A stretch of DNA of 64,000 bases from Leptospira haakeii. GTDB taxonomy: Bacteria > Spirochaetota > Leptospiria > Leptospirales > Leptospiraceae. Positions 52,301 through 60,364 of the stretch are shown here, one piece after another (positions within the stretch are counted from its first letter, which is position 1; every line of letters begins with the position of its first letter). The stretch spans positions 32,864 through 96,863 of the forward strand of contig NZ_NPEG01000013.1 of the NCBI RefSeq assembly GCF_002812045.1, written 5' to 3'. Made by a program: the position numbers and the translations under genes. The notes beneath the pieces are model-generated. The model ran no database searches. It was not told where the DNA came from and saw nothing but the letters and a program-made list of their open reading frames with translations.

Positions 52301-55300
52301 CGAATATACCTGATACTAGCAATTCTCATTTGGTTACTAGTATAACAACTGATATAGGCTCTGGAGTATCTATAGGAGAAATTTTCGAATATAAAAATTC
52401 TAGATTTTATTTAGGAGTTAGAGAAGTCGTAAGAAGTCTTGGATTCGCTAGTTTTAAAGAGAAAGATAATGGAACGGGGTTCTATAAATTCACTGAATAC
52501 AATCAGGCAGATTATAGATTAGCAGGAGTTCCGACGACTTTTAGTAATTATAATGCTGCCGGAAACTTAATGCAGCAGACTATTTCGAGTGGATTTCAAT
52601 TTCCAAATCCGTTCGGAACAGAATTAGCTGTTTCTACAAATATTTCTAAAACATCCTATCATAATGGGAACTTAGAAGTTTCTACAAATACAAATTATAC
52701 GTTAGATCAGTATGGATTCCCAACAGATCAAACGGAGACAGCAGGCTCCCATTCGGTTTCTACTAATATTGAGCTTAGTCACGATATAAATTCTTGGAGA
52801 CTGGGAAGAGCGACTAGGAATAGGAAATTTACTGACGGTGTTCTCGTTCAAGATCAAAAGATTGTTTATGCAGGAGATAACGTTCAAAGTGTAACCAAAT
52901 TTTTCGGAACTTCTGCTGAACAGATTACAAATTATACTTATGATTCATTTGGAAATCCGGTAACAATAACGGATGCAGCAGGCTCGACATCGACTATTGT
53001 ATATGATTCAACGATTCATTCATTTCCGATTGGAAAAACGAATGCACTTGGACATCAGGAAACTACAAACTATGACCTGAATTCTGGACTGGAAATTTCT
53101 AAAACGGATCCGAACGGTGGGGTAACTTCTAAAACATACGATTCCTTAGGCCGATTGCTCACTGTTATTTACCCGGGGAATCAAAGTTGGAACGAATCGT
53201 ATGAATATGCAAATACGGCTAAGTTCGATCTAACAAATTTTTCGAATACACAGTCTGTTACCAAAACGATTCGAGATACTACGAGTGGGACGGAAACCAA
53301 AGTTATTGAATATTCCGATCCGCTAGGAAATGTGCTCAGAACTGTTTCAGATACAGCAGTTTTCGGAATTTCATTGATAACGGATTCTTTATATAATTAT
53401 CAAACGGGTTTAATCTTTAAGAAGTCTAATCCATATTTTAGTAATACATCTCCATTTTGGACAGAATTTAAATACGAAGATCCTGATTATCGATCGACTG
53501 GAACTCTATCCAACGATTCTCAAGGGGTTACTACGACAACAATCGTATATGCAGGGTTAACAACAAACACATCGATTGTAACACCGGATGCAGTATCGAA
53601 ATCCTTCAGCGAAACAAAGAATGAACTCGGACAAGTCGTTTCTAAAACGGATAATGGAAAGACGATTTTAACGAGTTTTTCCCCTAATGGACAACCTTCT
53701 CAAATCACGGATCCGGCCGGACTTATTACAAGTTTTGCATATGATGTTGCGGGAAGAAGGACCAGTGTCACTGATCCAAGCTCCGGATCGATTAGTTATA
53801 CATATGACGCTTTAGGCAGGGTTTCCAACCAAACGGACGCAAGAAATAAGACGATTACATTCTCTTATGACTCAATTGGGAGGATCACTTCTACGCAAAC
53901 AAATGGAGTAGAAGCACCAATCGTTAATGAATATGATACTGGAAGTTTAGGAAAGGGGCGGGTCACAAAAATAACGGACAACGCCGGAATTACTGAAATT
54001 TCCTATAATATCCAAGGAAAACCGATCCAACAAACCAAGAGTATAGATGGATACCAACTCATTACAGAAATAGAATATGATTCCTTAGGAAGAATGATTG
54101 CCGTAACGTATCCGGATGGATCTGTAGTGCACCAAAGTTACTCATTGAATGGAAACCTGGAAAATATAAGTCTGGATAGTCCGGATGGGCCAAGTGGGAT
54201 ACTCGTTGCGGCATATGCAGGTCCGATCTTTGTAGATGGGAATCCGGTATTCAGAAGAACGACAGGAAACGGGGTAGTGACGGATCTCAAACTGGATCTT
54301 TCCAATTTCCAAACAATATCTTTATCTGCAAAAAAAGACGACGGAAGCGTATTACAATCAATCTCTTATCAATATGATGGTTCTGGAAATATAACCCAGC
54401 AGTTAGACAACCAGAATACAAACCGGAACCAGACATACACATACGATTTACATAACCGAGTTCTCACCGCTCAAGGAAGTTACGGCACTCAGAATTATAG
54501 TTATAGCTCTGGCGGGAACTTAACGCAAAAAGGAGATATAAATTTTACCTACGGAGATTCCAATCATCCGCATTCAGTGACAACTGCCGCGACCGGACAA
54601 AACTCATCTGTCTATACTTATGATGCAGCAGGAAATATGACCTCTCGAAATGGAGATATATTGACCTACGATTCATTTGGAAAATTAAAAGAATATAATT
54701 CATCTGCTGGGACAAATCTAAAATATACATATGATTATTCCGGAAATCGGGTTAAAACTGAGAATCTATCTTCTTCAGTTACGAATTATAATGTAGGTGA
54801 TTATTACGAGATCGAGAAGCCTACAAGCGGAGATGAAAAACATACAATCTATATTAAAGGATTAGGCGGAGAGATCTTAACTCAGATCACTCGTTCGAAT
54901 GTGACGTTGCTAACACGTGACGAAGGTTCTGCTTTAGCTTCTGCATCATCTGGAACTTGGTTTGATCAAAGCGGATTATGCTCGGGAGTTATTATAGACT
55001 GCAGTAAATTCTGGCAAAATAGATTACTTTATCCAATCCAGAAGTTTTTTGCCTATTCTGCATACTTCCAGAATGGAATTCCTACAATTGCATTTAGACT
55101 AGGATATATACTATTCGTAATAGGTTTGTTTTATTTAGCGTATCCGTTCTTGTTGAAAGGGAATGAGATCTTAAAACAAAAGAGAGTTGCGGGTTTATCT
55201 GCTCCAGTATTACTGATTTCAATATTTGGAGTCAGTTTATTCCAAGATTGTAACGGATTGTTAAATGGAAACCAGGCTCCTTGGTTTACTTTAAAAACAA

Positions 55301-56475
55301 ATATAGAAGAAGCCTCTTCTTTTGGAGTAAAGGCGAATAATTTAGGAACACCGATAGTCGGAGGTTATTTTTACCAACGAGATCATCTTGGATCGACTAC
55401 AATGTTGACTGATGGATACGGAAATCAAGTAGCCGGTCCTGGTCAGAGTGGTGTAAGCTACGTGAGCTACCTTCCTTATGGTGAAATCAACTTGTCTGAA
55501 ACAACAGGACCTGATATTTTTCATTACAAATATACAGGCCAGATATTGGATTCGGATACCGGTTTGTATTATTATAAATCAAGATATTATGATCCTTATT
55601 TAGGAAGATTTATCCAAGCAGATGATAGGTCTGATAAAGGGATCAATGGCCTCAATCGGTATATGTATGTCGGCGGGAATCCGGTGAACAGGATTGATCC
55701 GAATGGTCATAGCTGGTTGAGTAACGCTTTGAAGATTAAGTCGGGAAGTTTCTTGCAGCGGGCGTTATTTGTTAATTCACGTAGAACGTATATGTTTGAA
55801 AAAGGAGTTAGAAACTTTGGTGCTGGGTTAGCTGGTTCTGCACTACTGCCATTCGCGGTAACCGCAGGAGTTGCTTACGGATTAGCTACCAACCCAAAAG
55901 CATTTTGGAGTAAGCCTTTTTATGCAACTGCATCTTATGGTTTAATGGGATTGGATTATTCTGTTAGTCTTATGGCGAATGGGGCCTTAGGTAATCCTTT
56001 GCCAAATGTAAAAAGAATGAGGGGTGGAGCTGCTATTGAAAATTCCTTTATTTCAAAATACTTGAATGATAATAGAGCTTTTGTTATTGGTTACGTAGCT
56101 CACCTAAATCCGGATTCAACAATTGATCCTGGAGTCGTTGAACATGAATTTGGGCACATTCAGCAGGCAAAAACTGGCTTTGGTTTTAAAGTGACTACTT
56201 TAAAACCAGATAGAGGTTTTCCTGGCTTCATGGGAGCGCCGGGGCAAGAGATCGAGGCTGATTTAAAAGCAGGGACTATGAATTATACAAGCACAAGATT
56301 TTTGCTCGGACTCCTTTTGGGACCCGATCAATTTGAAACTAGAGCCTTGTTGGATTTATATTTATCAGGTGGAAGAGGAATTGAACCTTTCTTGAGATAT
56401 TATTTTTCATTTTCCTTAAATAGAACTATTAACGGATCTAATGAAGATTTTAGCTATAACCCATTAGGATTTTGA
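49306..56475 (+). CDS. Giant SpvB/FG-GAP/RHS polymorphic toxin with metallopeptidase-like tip
   Basis: 2389 residues. (1) Hydrophobic export segment at 10-35. (2) SpvB-like start, residues 45-310 (PRGALTSNVEIVLPPGTKG, SYSSGGKNGVLGMGWDL). (3) FG-GAP-like calcium repeats at about 427-940 (LDLDGDG, VDLDGDGRTDF, DVNADGLPDF, DVNGDGSKDAF). (4) YD repeats from about 1205 to 1860 (YDSFGN, YDSLGRL). (5) Two membrane helices at about 1925-1950 and 1960-1980. (6) RHS core end, QRDHLGSTTMLTD to NPVNRIDPNG (about 2018-2134). (7) Variable tip 2135-2389, with GGAAIENSF, HEFGH at 2280-2284 followed by IQQ, and EIEAD at 2315-2319. RHS shells wrap the tip, often released by cleavage near DPxG. The export route is not visible. 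Confidence 0.9.
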   Translation: MKEKLRKAITLVFLPVFLLIIFSGFSIKSFFLNLTGSLVPQPLPKLSASPRGALTSNVEIVLPPGTKGIIPNLSLSYSSGGKNGVLGMGWDLSGIYSISRDPSFGINFDANDKFLSDLVGPLTDISGNKTKYHSRKESFVRFVPNGVCGSGPCSWTATDKDGIVYSYGKTNDSRIEALGKNGAIRTWALNQVRDPFGNGYDITYIEDTVSGEYYPNEIIYQNRSIKFKYSDSRTDTSPSYVFGSFVKTTKKLEEIKIYADGSLLRNYEFEYSNGPATGRQILSSLKRSESNVFGSESYDDLEFNYGSDGFLLASNPVDTNLNTPTSTVNLFVPSWALAIANLYFGNPLPSQPTATEKRLAGYLQYAMHIPVPDRDVCNNGASACLCAAYAPCWGGNPDFFALLASTCLDYNNWGGPNYCASGIDSGLTYWTPLDLDGDGILEFASVVGSENANTIRLRAWKVQNGAIDPNGSILSPILPIHYNTYFQTVDLDGDGRTDFAYESGGKLSVIYSQSNSFSNPVNFSNVVIPAASRNMQAFRPYTYFYEYSSSNPKRMAADKPQMDWFADMNSDNLADFIHYDGTKFNIYLNQKGSFSNAIQVTGTSSYFINEFIDLDSDGKAEHARLVQYSQNPQYTTVSNQLQAANEQAETITNEFHTKEDILNTILATGANTVSNSDFNSLIDYYLKGCSYYIANSGSGGVVVTVPNSSGINVNCIQTDPNYIDITQLQAAKTGTPIPSPNTLLNDLQLVFANTIGPVNASITSLQNQLNSLNASTNGIIRFRLDITSFNLTAQTSTVTQYDLGTSADRLRSFFSDVNADGLPDFITIVGNQIKVSLNTNHGFSGQVTSNLNATNVSKTSQFNFSDVNSDGLDDLILYNKENKNLESYLSNGAGSLTYNSNFGFGQFDLNEQSTGGIFKADQGQFIIQDVNGDGSKDAFLIKLWMDKTQGHVFVRNTNPKVSGEDDLLSVTNGVQTATVGYTTKQLHPGAIQPGSGNYPNIPDTSNSHLVTSITTDIGSGVSIGEIFEYKNSRFYLGVREVVRSLGFASFKEKDNGTGFYKFTEYNQADYRLAGVPTTFSNYNAAGNLMQQTISSGFQFPNPFGTELAVSTNISKTSYHNGNLEVSTNTNYTLDQYGFPTDQTETAGSHSVSTNIELSHDINSWRLGRATRNRKFTDGVLVQDQKIVYAGDNVQSVTKFFGTSAEQITNYTYDSFGNPVTITDAAGSTSTIVYDSTIHSFPIGKTNALGHQETTNYDLNSGLEISKTDPNGGVTSKTYDSLGRLLTVIYPGNQSWNESYEYANTAKFDLTNFSNTQSVTKTIRDTTSGTETKVIEYSDPLGNVLRTVSDTAVFGISLITDSLYNYQTGLIFKKSNPYFSNTSPFWTEFKYEDPDYRSTGTLSNDSQGVTTTTIVYAGLTTNTSIVTPDAVSKSFSETKNELGQVVSKTDNGKTILTSFSPNGQPSQITDPAGLITSFAYDVAGRRTSVTDPSSGSISYTYDALGRVSNQTDARNKTITFSYDSIGRITSTQTNGVEAPIVNEYDTGSLGKGRVTKITDNAGITEISYNIQGKPIQQTKSIDGYQLITEIEYDSLGRMIAVTYPDGSVVHQSYSLNGNLENISLDSPDGPSGILVAAYAGPIFVDGNPVFRRTTGNGVVTDLKLDLSNFQTISLSAKKDDGSVLQSISYQYDGSGNITQQLDNQNTNRNQTYTYDLHNRVLTAQGSYGTQNYSYSSGGNLTQKGDINFTYGDSNHPHSVTTAATGQNSSVYTYDAAGNMTSRNGDILTYDSFGKLKEYNSSAGTNLKYTYDYSGNRVKTENLSSSVTNYNVGDYYEIEKPTSGDEKHTIYIKGLGGEILTQITRSNVTLLTRDEGSALASASSGTWFDQSGLCSGVIIDCSKFWQNRLLYPIQKFFAYSAYFQNGIPTIAFRLGYILFVIGLFYLAYPFLLKGNEILKQKRVAGLSAPVLLISIFGVSLFQDCNGLLNGNQAPWFTLKTNIEEASSFGVKANNLGTPIVGGYFYQRDHLGSTTMLTDGYGNQVAGPGQSGVSYVSYLPYGEINLSETTGPDIFHYKYTGQILDSDTGLYYYKSRYYDPYLGRFIQADDRSDKGINGLNRYMYVGGNPVNRIDPNGHSWLSNALKIKSGSFLQRALFVNSRRTYMFEKGVRNFGAGLAGSALLPFAVTAGVAYGLATNPKAFWSKPFYATASYGLMGLDYSVSLMANGALGNPLPNVKRMRGGAAIENSFISKYLNDNRAFVIGYVAHLNPDSTIDPGVVEHEFGHIQQAKTGFGFKVTTLKPDRGFPGFMGAPGQEIEADLKAGTMNYTSTRFLLGLLLGPDQFETRALLDLYLSGGRGIEPFLRYYFSFSLNRTINGSNEDFSYNPLGF

Positions 56476-56476
56476 A

Positions 56477-56656
56477 ATGAGAAGATTAGTAATAGTATTT
56501 GTTTTAACACTTGTTTTTCTAACTTGTAGTAAACCTGTGAATCAAAAAGAACAATGTTTGATGATGACTCTGCTCTTGCAAGAAGTTGGTTCTGGCAATC
56601 AAGAGGATTTAAAGCAATTTGCACTTCTCTGCCTTGTTCAACCAGACCCTGAATAA
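56477..56656 (+). CDS. Small lipoprotein, candidate immunity protein for the RHS tip
   Basis: 59 residues starting one base after the RHS stop. MRRLVIVFVLTLVFLTC is a lipoprotein signal with Cys17. The mature 43 residues have two cysteines (QKEQCL and LLCLV) that could pair. Position and size match the immunity gene of a polymorphic toxin; a lipid-anchored one would act in the periplasm or outer membrane. A close homologue lies at 60130. Confidence 0.7.
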   Translation: MRRLVIVFVLTLVFLTCSKPVNQKEQCLMMTLLLQEVGSGNQEDLKQFALLCLVQPDPE

Positions 56657-56958
56657 AAGTATCCTTCGGTAACTAAGTAGTCTCGACTCTATCCAAGAAC
56701 AGAGGAGTTCGCATAGAAGCGGGGGGGAGTTAACCAAAATCTTAATGCCTATCCATCTCGTAAGTATTTTTTGCAACTAGTTGGCACGATGCTCGACGTT
56801 GCAAGGTGAGTAACAATGCGAAATTGTGCCTAAGGCCAAACGAGAGTCGCGTAGCGATCTCGCAGCGCTGCGTCAGAGTAGTCAGTTAGCCGCAATCTGA
56901 TGATTTAATTTAAATTGGATTTATGGATAAGATATTACTTCTTCGGAGATTCTCAATT
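56657..56958. repeat. Spacer with hairpin-rich segment
   Basis: No gene seen. Around 56864-56883, CGAGAGTCGC-gta-GCGATCTCG forms a bulged hairpin, followed by palindrome GCAGCGCTGC; GC-rich in AT-rich surroundings. Similar in style to the elements at 8461 and 57865. Confidence 0.4.
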
Positions 56959-57032
56959 AAATCAAGATATTATGATCCTTATTTAGGAAGATTCATCCAG
57001 GCGGATGATAGAACAGATAAGGTGATTAGGTA
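56959..57032 (+). repeat. RHS core 3' relic, cassette 1
   Basis: Encodes [21 protein letters not shown], nearly identical to the RHS core at 55580-55640, then breaks frame (VIR-stop). It lacks the NGLNRYMYV...DPNG part. It marks the join of a silent tip cassette. Confidence 0.8.
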
Positions 57033-57055
57033 ACACTGTTCAATTTGCAGGGGAT

Positions 57056-57598
57056 TTGGCTCTTGGAGCAGTTGGTTGGTTGTCCGCTGGCGTGGCATAT
57101 GGGTTAGCTACAAATGGAAAACAGTTTTTGAATAATCCTGTAGCATTTTCTTATGGCTATGGTTTCGCTGGATTAGATTACGGATTAAGTTCTGTTGCAA
57201 ATCCATTTGCTGGTGCTCCCATGCCAACTATAGATAGGGTGCCAGGCGGAGCTATCATTAGAAATTCATTTTATGCAAATAATTTAATGAGTAAGAAATA
57301 CTATGCGCAAACTCATGGTTATACTGTGTCGTTTCGAACAGGAGAAGATACCTACGCTCATATATTACACGAGAGAAGGCATATTATTCAAAATAGAACG
57401 AGAGAAGGATTTTATAATGGTTACGGCGGAGGAATTTTTAGATATTTCGGTGGCGGAAAAGAGATAGAGGCTGATTTGTCAGCAGGGTATTTTGGATATC
57501 AACAGACTGGTGCTTTTATTTTATTCTTATATTACAATAAGTATATATCTGATGATCTATACAGAAATATTAGATTATGGACATTGTTGAATAATTGA
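57056..57598 (+). CDS. Silent RHS tip cassette 1 (HERRH metallopeptidase-like)
   Basis: The frame is open from 57026 (LGNTVQFAGDLALGAVGW); a TTG at 57056 is the first candidate start, with no ribosome site. It aligns with the tip of the full RHS protein: GVAYGLATNGKQF, GGAIIRNSFY, HILHERRHIIQ and EIEADLSAG. A different sequence around a conserved Zn motif suggests a diversified toxin tip. Probably expressed only after recombination into the RHS gene. Confidence 0.65.
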   Translation: MALGAVGWLSAGVAYGLATNGKQFLNNPVAFSYGYGFAGLDYGLSSVANPFAGAPMPTIDRVPGGAIIRNSFYANNLMSKKYYAQTHGYTVSFRTGEDTYAHILHERRHIIQNRTREGFYNGYGGGIFRYFGGGKEIEADLSAGYFGYQQTGAFILFLYYNKYISDDLYRNIRLWTLLNN

Positions 57599-57610
57599 CA
57601 GAGGTATTAA

Positions 57611-57796
57611 ATGATACGGAAGACTTTGATCTTAATTATAATTTCGCTTTTTGCGAAATGTGATTCCAATAACGGAAGAGAAATGAATTGCGGAGAACAA
57701 ATCATTTTATTGGCTGCCGAAAAAGAAAATGGGATTTGGACAAACGAAGAATATAACAATGTCTTAAACCTAACATTGCTAAGTTGCAATAAATAG
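57611..57796 (+). CDS. Small lipoprotein, candidate immunity for cassette 1
   Basis: 61 residues, 12 bp after cassette 1. MIRKTLILIIISLFAKC signal, then NCGEQIILLAAEKENG and a C-terminal LLSCNK: the same two-cysteine plan as the other array lipoproteins. Confidence 0.65.
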   Translation: MIRKTLILIIISLFAKCDSNNGREMNCGEQIILLAAEKENGIWTNEEYNNVLNLTLLSCNK

Positions 57797-57854
57797 AAAA
57801 ATATTCGTTTAGAGACTATGGAATGTAACTCTAAATATTGAGTAATATCAAGTC

Positions 57855-57955
57855 AATTCGGGCTCCGGGGTTCGCGAGCAAGATAATTCCCCGGCGAGGG
57901 GGTAGCGTAAGACGCGATAGCGTCTGAAGCGAGGGGGAGGCTTCCCCCTTAATTT
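57855..57955. repeat. GC-rich hairpin element between cassettes 1 and 2
   Basis: CCGGGG/CCCCGG, AGACGC-gata-GCGTCT and GGGGGA-ggct-TCCCCC stems packed within 100 bp, immediately before the RHS core relic at 57959. It could be a recombination or RNA-structural element. Confidence 0.5.
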
Positions 57956-57958
57956 AAT

Positions 57959-58117
57959 CTTTCTGAAACAACAGGCCTGATATTTTTCACTACAAATATA
58001 CAGGCCAGATATTGGATTCGGATACAGGTTTATATTATTATAAATCACGATATTATGATCCTTATTTAGGAAGATTTATCCAAGCAGATGATCGAACAGA
58101 TAACGGGATTAGGTAAC
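57959..58117 (+). repeat. RHS core 3' relic, cassette 2
   Basis: Covers SETTG...[17 protein letters not shown] to [12 protein letters not shown], matching 55495-55645 of the RHS gene. One A is missing (acaggcctg versus acaggacctg), shifting the frame. The longest of the core relics, about 150 bp of near-identity. Confidence 0.85.
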
Positions 58118-58302
58118 GCAGCTCAATTTGTGGGGGCTATGTCAATTACTCCAGTCGGGTGGTTATCTGCTGGTTTGGCTTATGGATTAGCAACGAATGG
58201 GAAACAACTATTTCATAAGCCTGGACTTTTCTTAGCAAGTTACGCAGAATTGGCTTAGATATTGGTTCAAGTTCAATTCTGAATTCCAGGGAAGACAAGC
58301 CA

Positions 58303-58680
58303 ATGCCTACTGTCGAGACCGTTCCCGTTGGTGCAATTGTAAGAAATTCGTTCTTTATAAATCATTTCTATTCAAGACCAGGTGCAACTAACGGATACAT
58401 TGCACATATAAAGACAAATGAAGATTCTTACGGATTAATTATGCATGAGCGAGTTCATATTCGGCAAAATAAGACACGATCGACATTTGGCGGACAGGCA
58501 AGCGGCTTCTTTGGATTTTTTCCGAACGGGCGGGAAATCGAGGCAGATGTATTGTCAGGACAACTCGTTTATCCTGAAAGTATCTTGTTTGTCTATGTAT
58601 TAAATAATTTAGGCATTGTCTCAGACTCAACTAAAAATAATTGGTTAATATTGTCTTCATTAATTAATATTCGGTTTTGA
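58303..58680 (+). CDS. Silent RHS tip cassette 2 (HERVH), frame-broken upstream
   Basis: The full cassette starts near 58109 as [19 protein letters not shown]...GLAYGLATNGKQLF and shifts frame near 58240 (ASYAE to IGLDIGSS). The ATG at 58303 begins the second part: MPTVETVPVGAIVRNSF, IMHERVHIRQ and EIEADVLSG. The metal motif is intact, but the cassette cannot encode the whole tip without repair. Confidence 0.6.
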   Translation: MPTVETVPVGAIVRNSFFINHFYSRPGATNGYIAHIKTNEDSYGLIMHERVHIRQNKTRSTFGGQASGFFGFFPNGREIEADVLSGQLVYPESILFVYVLNNLGIVSDSTKNNWLILSSLINIRF

Positions 58681-58696
58681 CCAAAGAGGATAAAGA

Positions 58697-58885
58697 ATGA
58701 CTATCAAACATTTTCTTATAATACTTTTCATGTTGTTGCTAATTCAATGCGAAGGAGATGGATTAACCAAAGATGAATGTTTAGCTACTGCTGCTTTAAT
58801 TTATTCTCTTGAAATAAATGATAATACGCCCCAGGATCAGGCAAGTAATATTGCCTTATTGAGAGCAATAAGCTGTAAAAGATAA
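58697..58885 (+). CDS. Small lipoprotein, candidate immunity for cassette 2
   Basis: 62 residues, 16 bp after cassette 2, with AGAGGA upstream. MTIKHFLIILFMLLLIQC signal, then KDECLATAALIYS and C-terminal RAISCKR. Two-cysteine plan as in its siblings. Confidence 0.65.
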   Translation: MTIKHFLIILFMLLLIQCEGDGLTKDECLATAALIYSLEINDNTPQDQASNIALLRAISCKR

Positions 58886-59012
58886 ATTAAATATATTATG
58901 CAAATATAAAATATTTTAAGAAATATCAAAGAAGGCAGACTAGTGAATGGTTAATGTGGACGGGATCTATTGGGGCGTTTCCTTTCGGTCCGTGGGTATA
59001 CATGATTTATGA

Positions 59013-59123
59013 CACTTCATCCAAGCAGATGATAGGTCGGATAAGGAAATTAACTGTCTCAACCGTTATCTGTATGTTGGCGGAAATTCTGTTAATAGGA
59101 TCGATCTGAATGCTCATAGCTGG
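59013..59123 (+). repeat. RHS core 3' relic, cassette 3
   Basis: FIQADDRSDKEINCLNRYLYVGG, then NSVNRIDLNAHSW, in frame with the following tip. The usual DPNGH boundary is changed to DLNAH, removing Pro and Gly of the presumed cleavage motif. Confidence 0.8.
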
Positions 59124-59765
59124 TTGAGCAATGCACTTAAGATTAAGTCGGGAAGTTTCTTGCAGCGGGCGTTCTTTGTAAATAAAGTTAGAAGGTTCGC
59201 GTTTGAAAGATCTGCAATAACTGCTGCTAAGATTGGTCTATCAATTACTAATCCATTAGCTGGATTAATTGTCGACCCTGCTTTTACGACGGGATTTTGT
59301 TTAGCTTCTATCGATTTTACAGTGGGAACTGTCGTAAAAGCGATTCAGGAAAAACCTCTACCGTCAATGTCTTACAAACGTGGCGGATTTATCATAAGAA
59401 ACTCATTTGTCGAAGATATAGTTGATAAAATCAACCCGAAAGAAGGAGAAGCATTTGCTCATGGCCCTTTTGTATATGCTAATGAGGGTGCGTCTGCAGC
59501 AACGATTCAACACGAATTAGGTCATGTTCGACAATATCATTCATACGGTGGCTGGGGAGAGTATGTACGTTATGTTTCGGTAAGTCCTGCCTTTGAGAAT
59601 CAAGCAGATAGATGGGCTGGTACAAATAGTTATGGAAATAATTTAGCTTATAATATTGCTATGTGGTCATATTTGAATAATTCTCTCCAGGGCTCTAATG
59701 ATAGAACTTTTAGGCTGTACCAAGCTTTTTATTTCTTTCAACATTTTCTTCCGCACTTATATTGA
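59124..59765 (+). CDS. Silent RHS tip cassette 3 (HELGH metallopeptidase-like)
   Basis: Open from 59013 without ATG; TTG 59124 is the nominal start. The first 20 residues (NALKIKSGSFLQRAFFVN) match the RHS tip start almost exactly, then diverge. GGFIIRNSF, TIQHELGHVRQ and ENQADRWAG keep the Zn pattern. No frameshift; the best-preserved silent tip. Confidence 0.7.
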   Translation: MSNALKIKSGSFLQRAFFVNKVRRFAFERSAITAAKIGLSITNPLAGLIVDPAFTTGFCLASIDFTVGTVVKAIQEKPLPSMSYKRGGFIIRNSFVEDIVDKINPKEGEAFAHGPFVYANEGASAATIQHELGHVRQYHSYGGWGEYVRYVSVSPAFENQADRWAGTNSYGNNLAYNIAMWSYLNNSLQGSNDRTFRLYQAFYFFQHFLPHLY

Positions 59766-59782
59766 TTTTAGAGGAAAAACGT

Positions 59783-59989
59783 GTGAATAAATTTTTACAT
59801 TTTACATTATTACTTTTCATGATGAATTGTGGCATGTTTGAAAATACAAACCAGGGAAAATCCGATTGCTTGACTCAACAGTTAGCGTTATTATCGGTTA
59901 TATTACCAAGTAACTCGTCACAAGAGGATAAGGACCTGTTTACCTCATTTGCGTATTTAAGCTGTTTTAATACACCCCACAACAATTAG
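59783..59989 (+). CDS. Small lipoprotein, candidate immunity for cassette 3
   Basis: 68 residues from GTG 59783, with AGAGGA 8 bp upstream; the longer TTG start would put charges before the signal. MNKFLHFTLLLFMMNC, then KSDCLTQQLALLS and AYLSCFN. Confidence 0.65.
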   Translation: MNKFLHFTLLLFMMNCGMFENTNQGKSDCLTQQLALLSVILPSNSSQEDKDLFTSFAYLSCFNTPHNN

Positions 59990-60022
59990 TAACTAGAAGA
60001 TAATATGAAATTCCTGCTATAA

Positions 60023-60127
60023 CATTTAGGTTATCGTGCTTGGATACGCTATGAATATGCCTTTTTAATCAATAGAGCAATTAATAGTTCTCAAAATGAT
60101 TTTACATTTAACCCATTAGTAATTTAG
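60023..60127 (+). pseudogene. C-terminal remnant of a fourth RHS tip
   Basis: HLGYRAWIRYEYAFLINRAIN and DFTFNPLVI-stop align with the last 30 residues of the RHS protein (RYYFSFSLNRTINGSNEDF). The rest of the tip is lost. Confidence 0.7.
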
Positions 60128-60129
60128 TG

Positions 60130-60303
60130 ATGAAAAAATTTTTGATAATAATTTTAATTTTTCCTTATATGTTTTGCCAAAAGCCTGCAGATAAAAAAGA
60201 GCAATGCCTTTTGTCAACTTTATTAATAAAGGAAGTAGGCTCTGGTGATGTTGATTTCAATTCACTTTTATTTCTTTGTTTAGCTCAACCGGAGCCAGAG
60301 TAG
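60130..60303 (+). CDS. Small lipoprotein, homologue of the RHS-linked immunity candidate
   Basis: 57 residues. MKKFLIIILIFPYMFC, KKEQCLLSTLLIKEVGSGD and FLCLAQPEPE; about half identical to the protein at 56477 (KEQCL, EVGSG, QPxPE shared). It follows the remnant tip by 2 bp. It could cross-protect against the current tip. Confidence 0.7.
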   Translation: MKKFLIIILIFPYMFCQKPADKKEQCLLSTLLIKEVGSGDVDFNSLLFLCLAQPEPE

Positions 60304-60364
60304 TCGTTGGTCTGCTCGGACAAGATATTGTTTTAAAAATGTCCAAACCCGGGGGCGATATGGA

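Noticed and set aside
49306..56475. T6SS effector with PAAR or VgrG head
   Set aside because: The N-terminus is an export signal plus SpvB-like region; no PAAR or VgrG motif seen.
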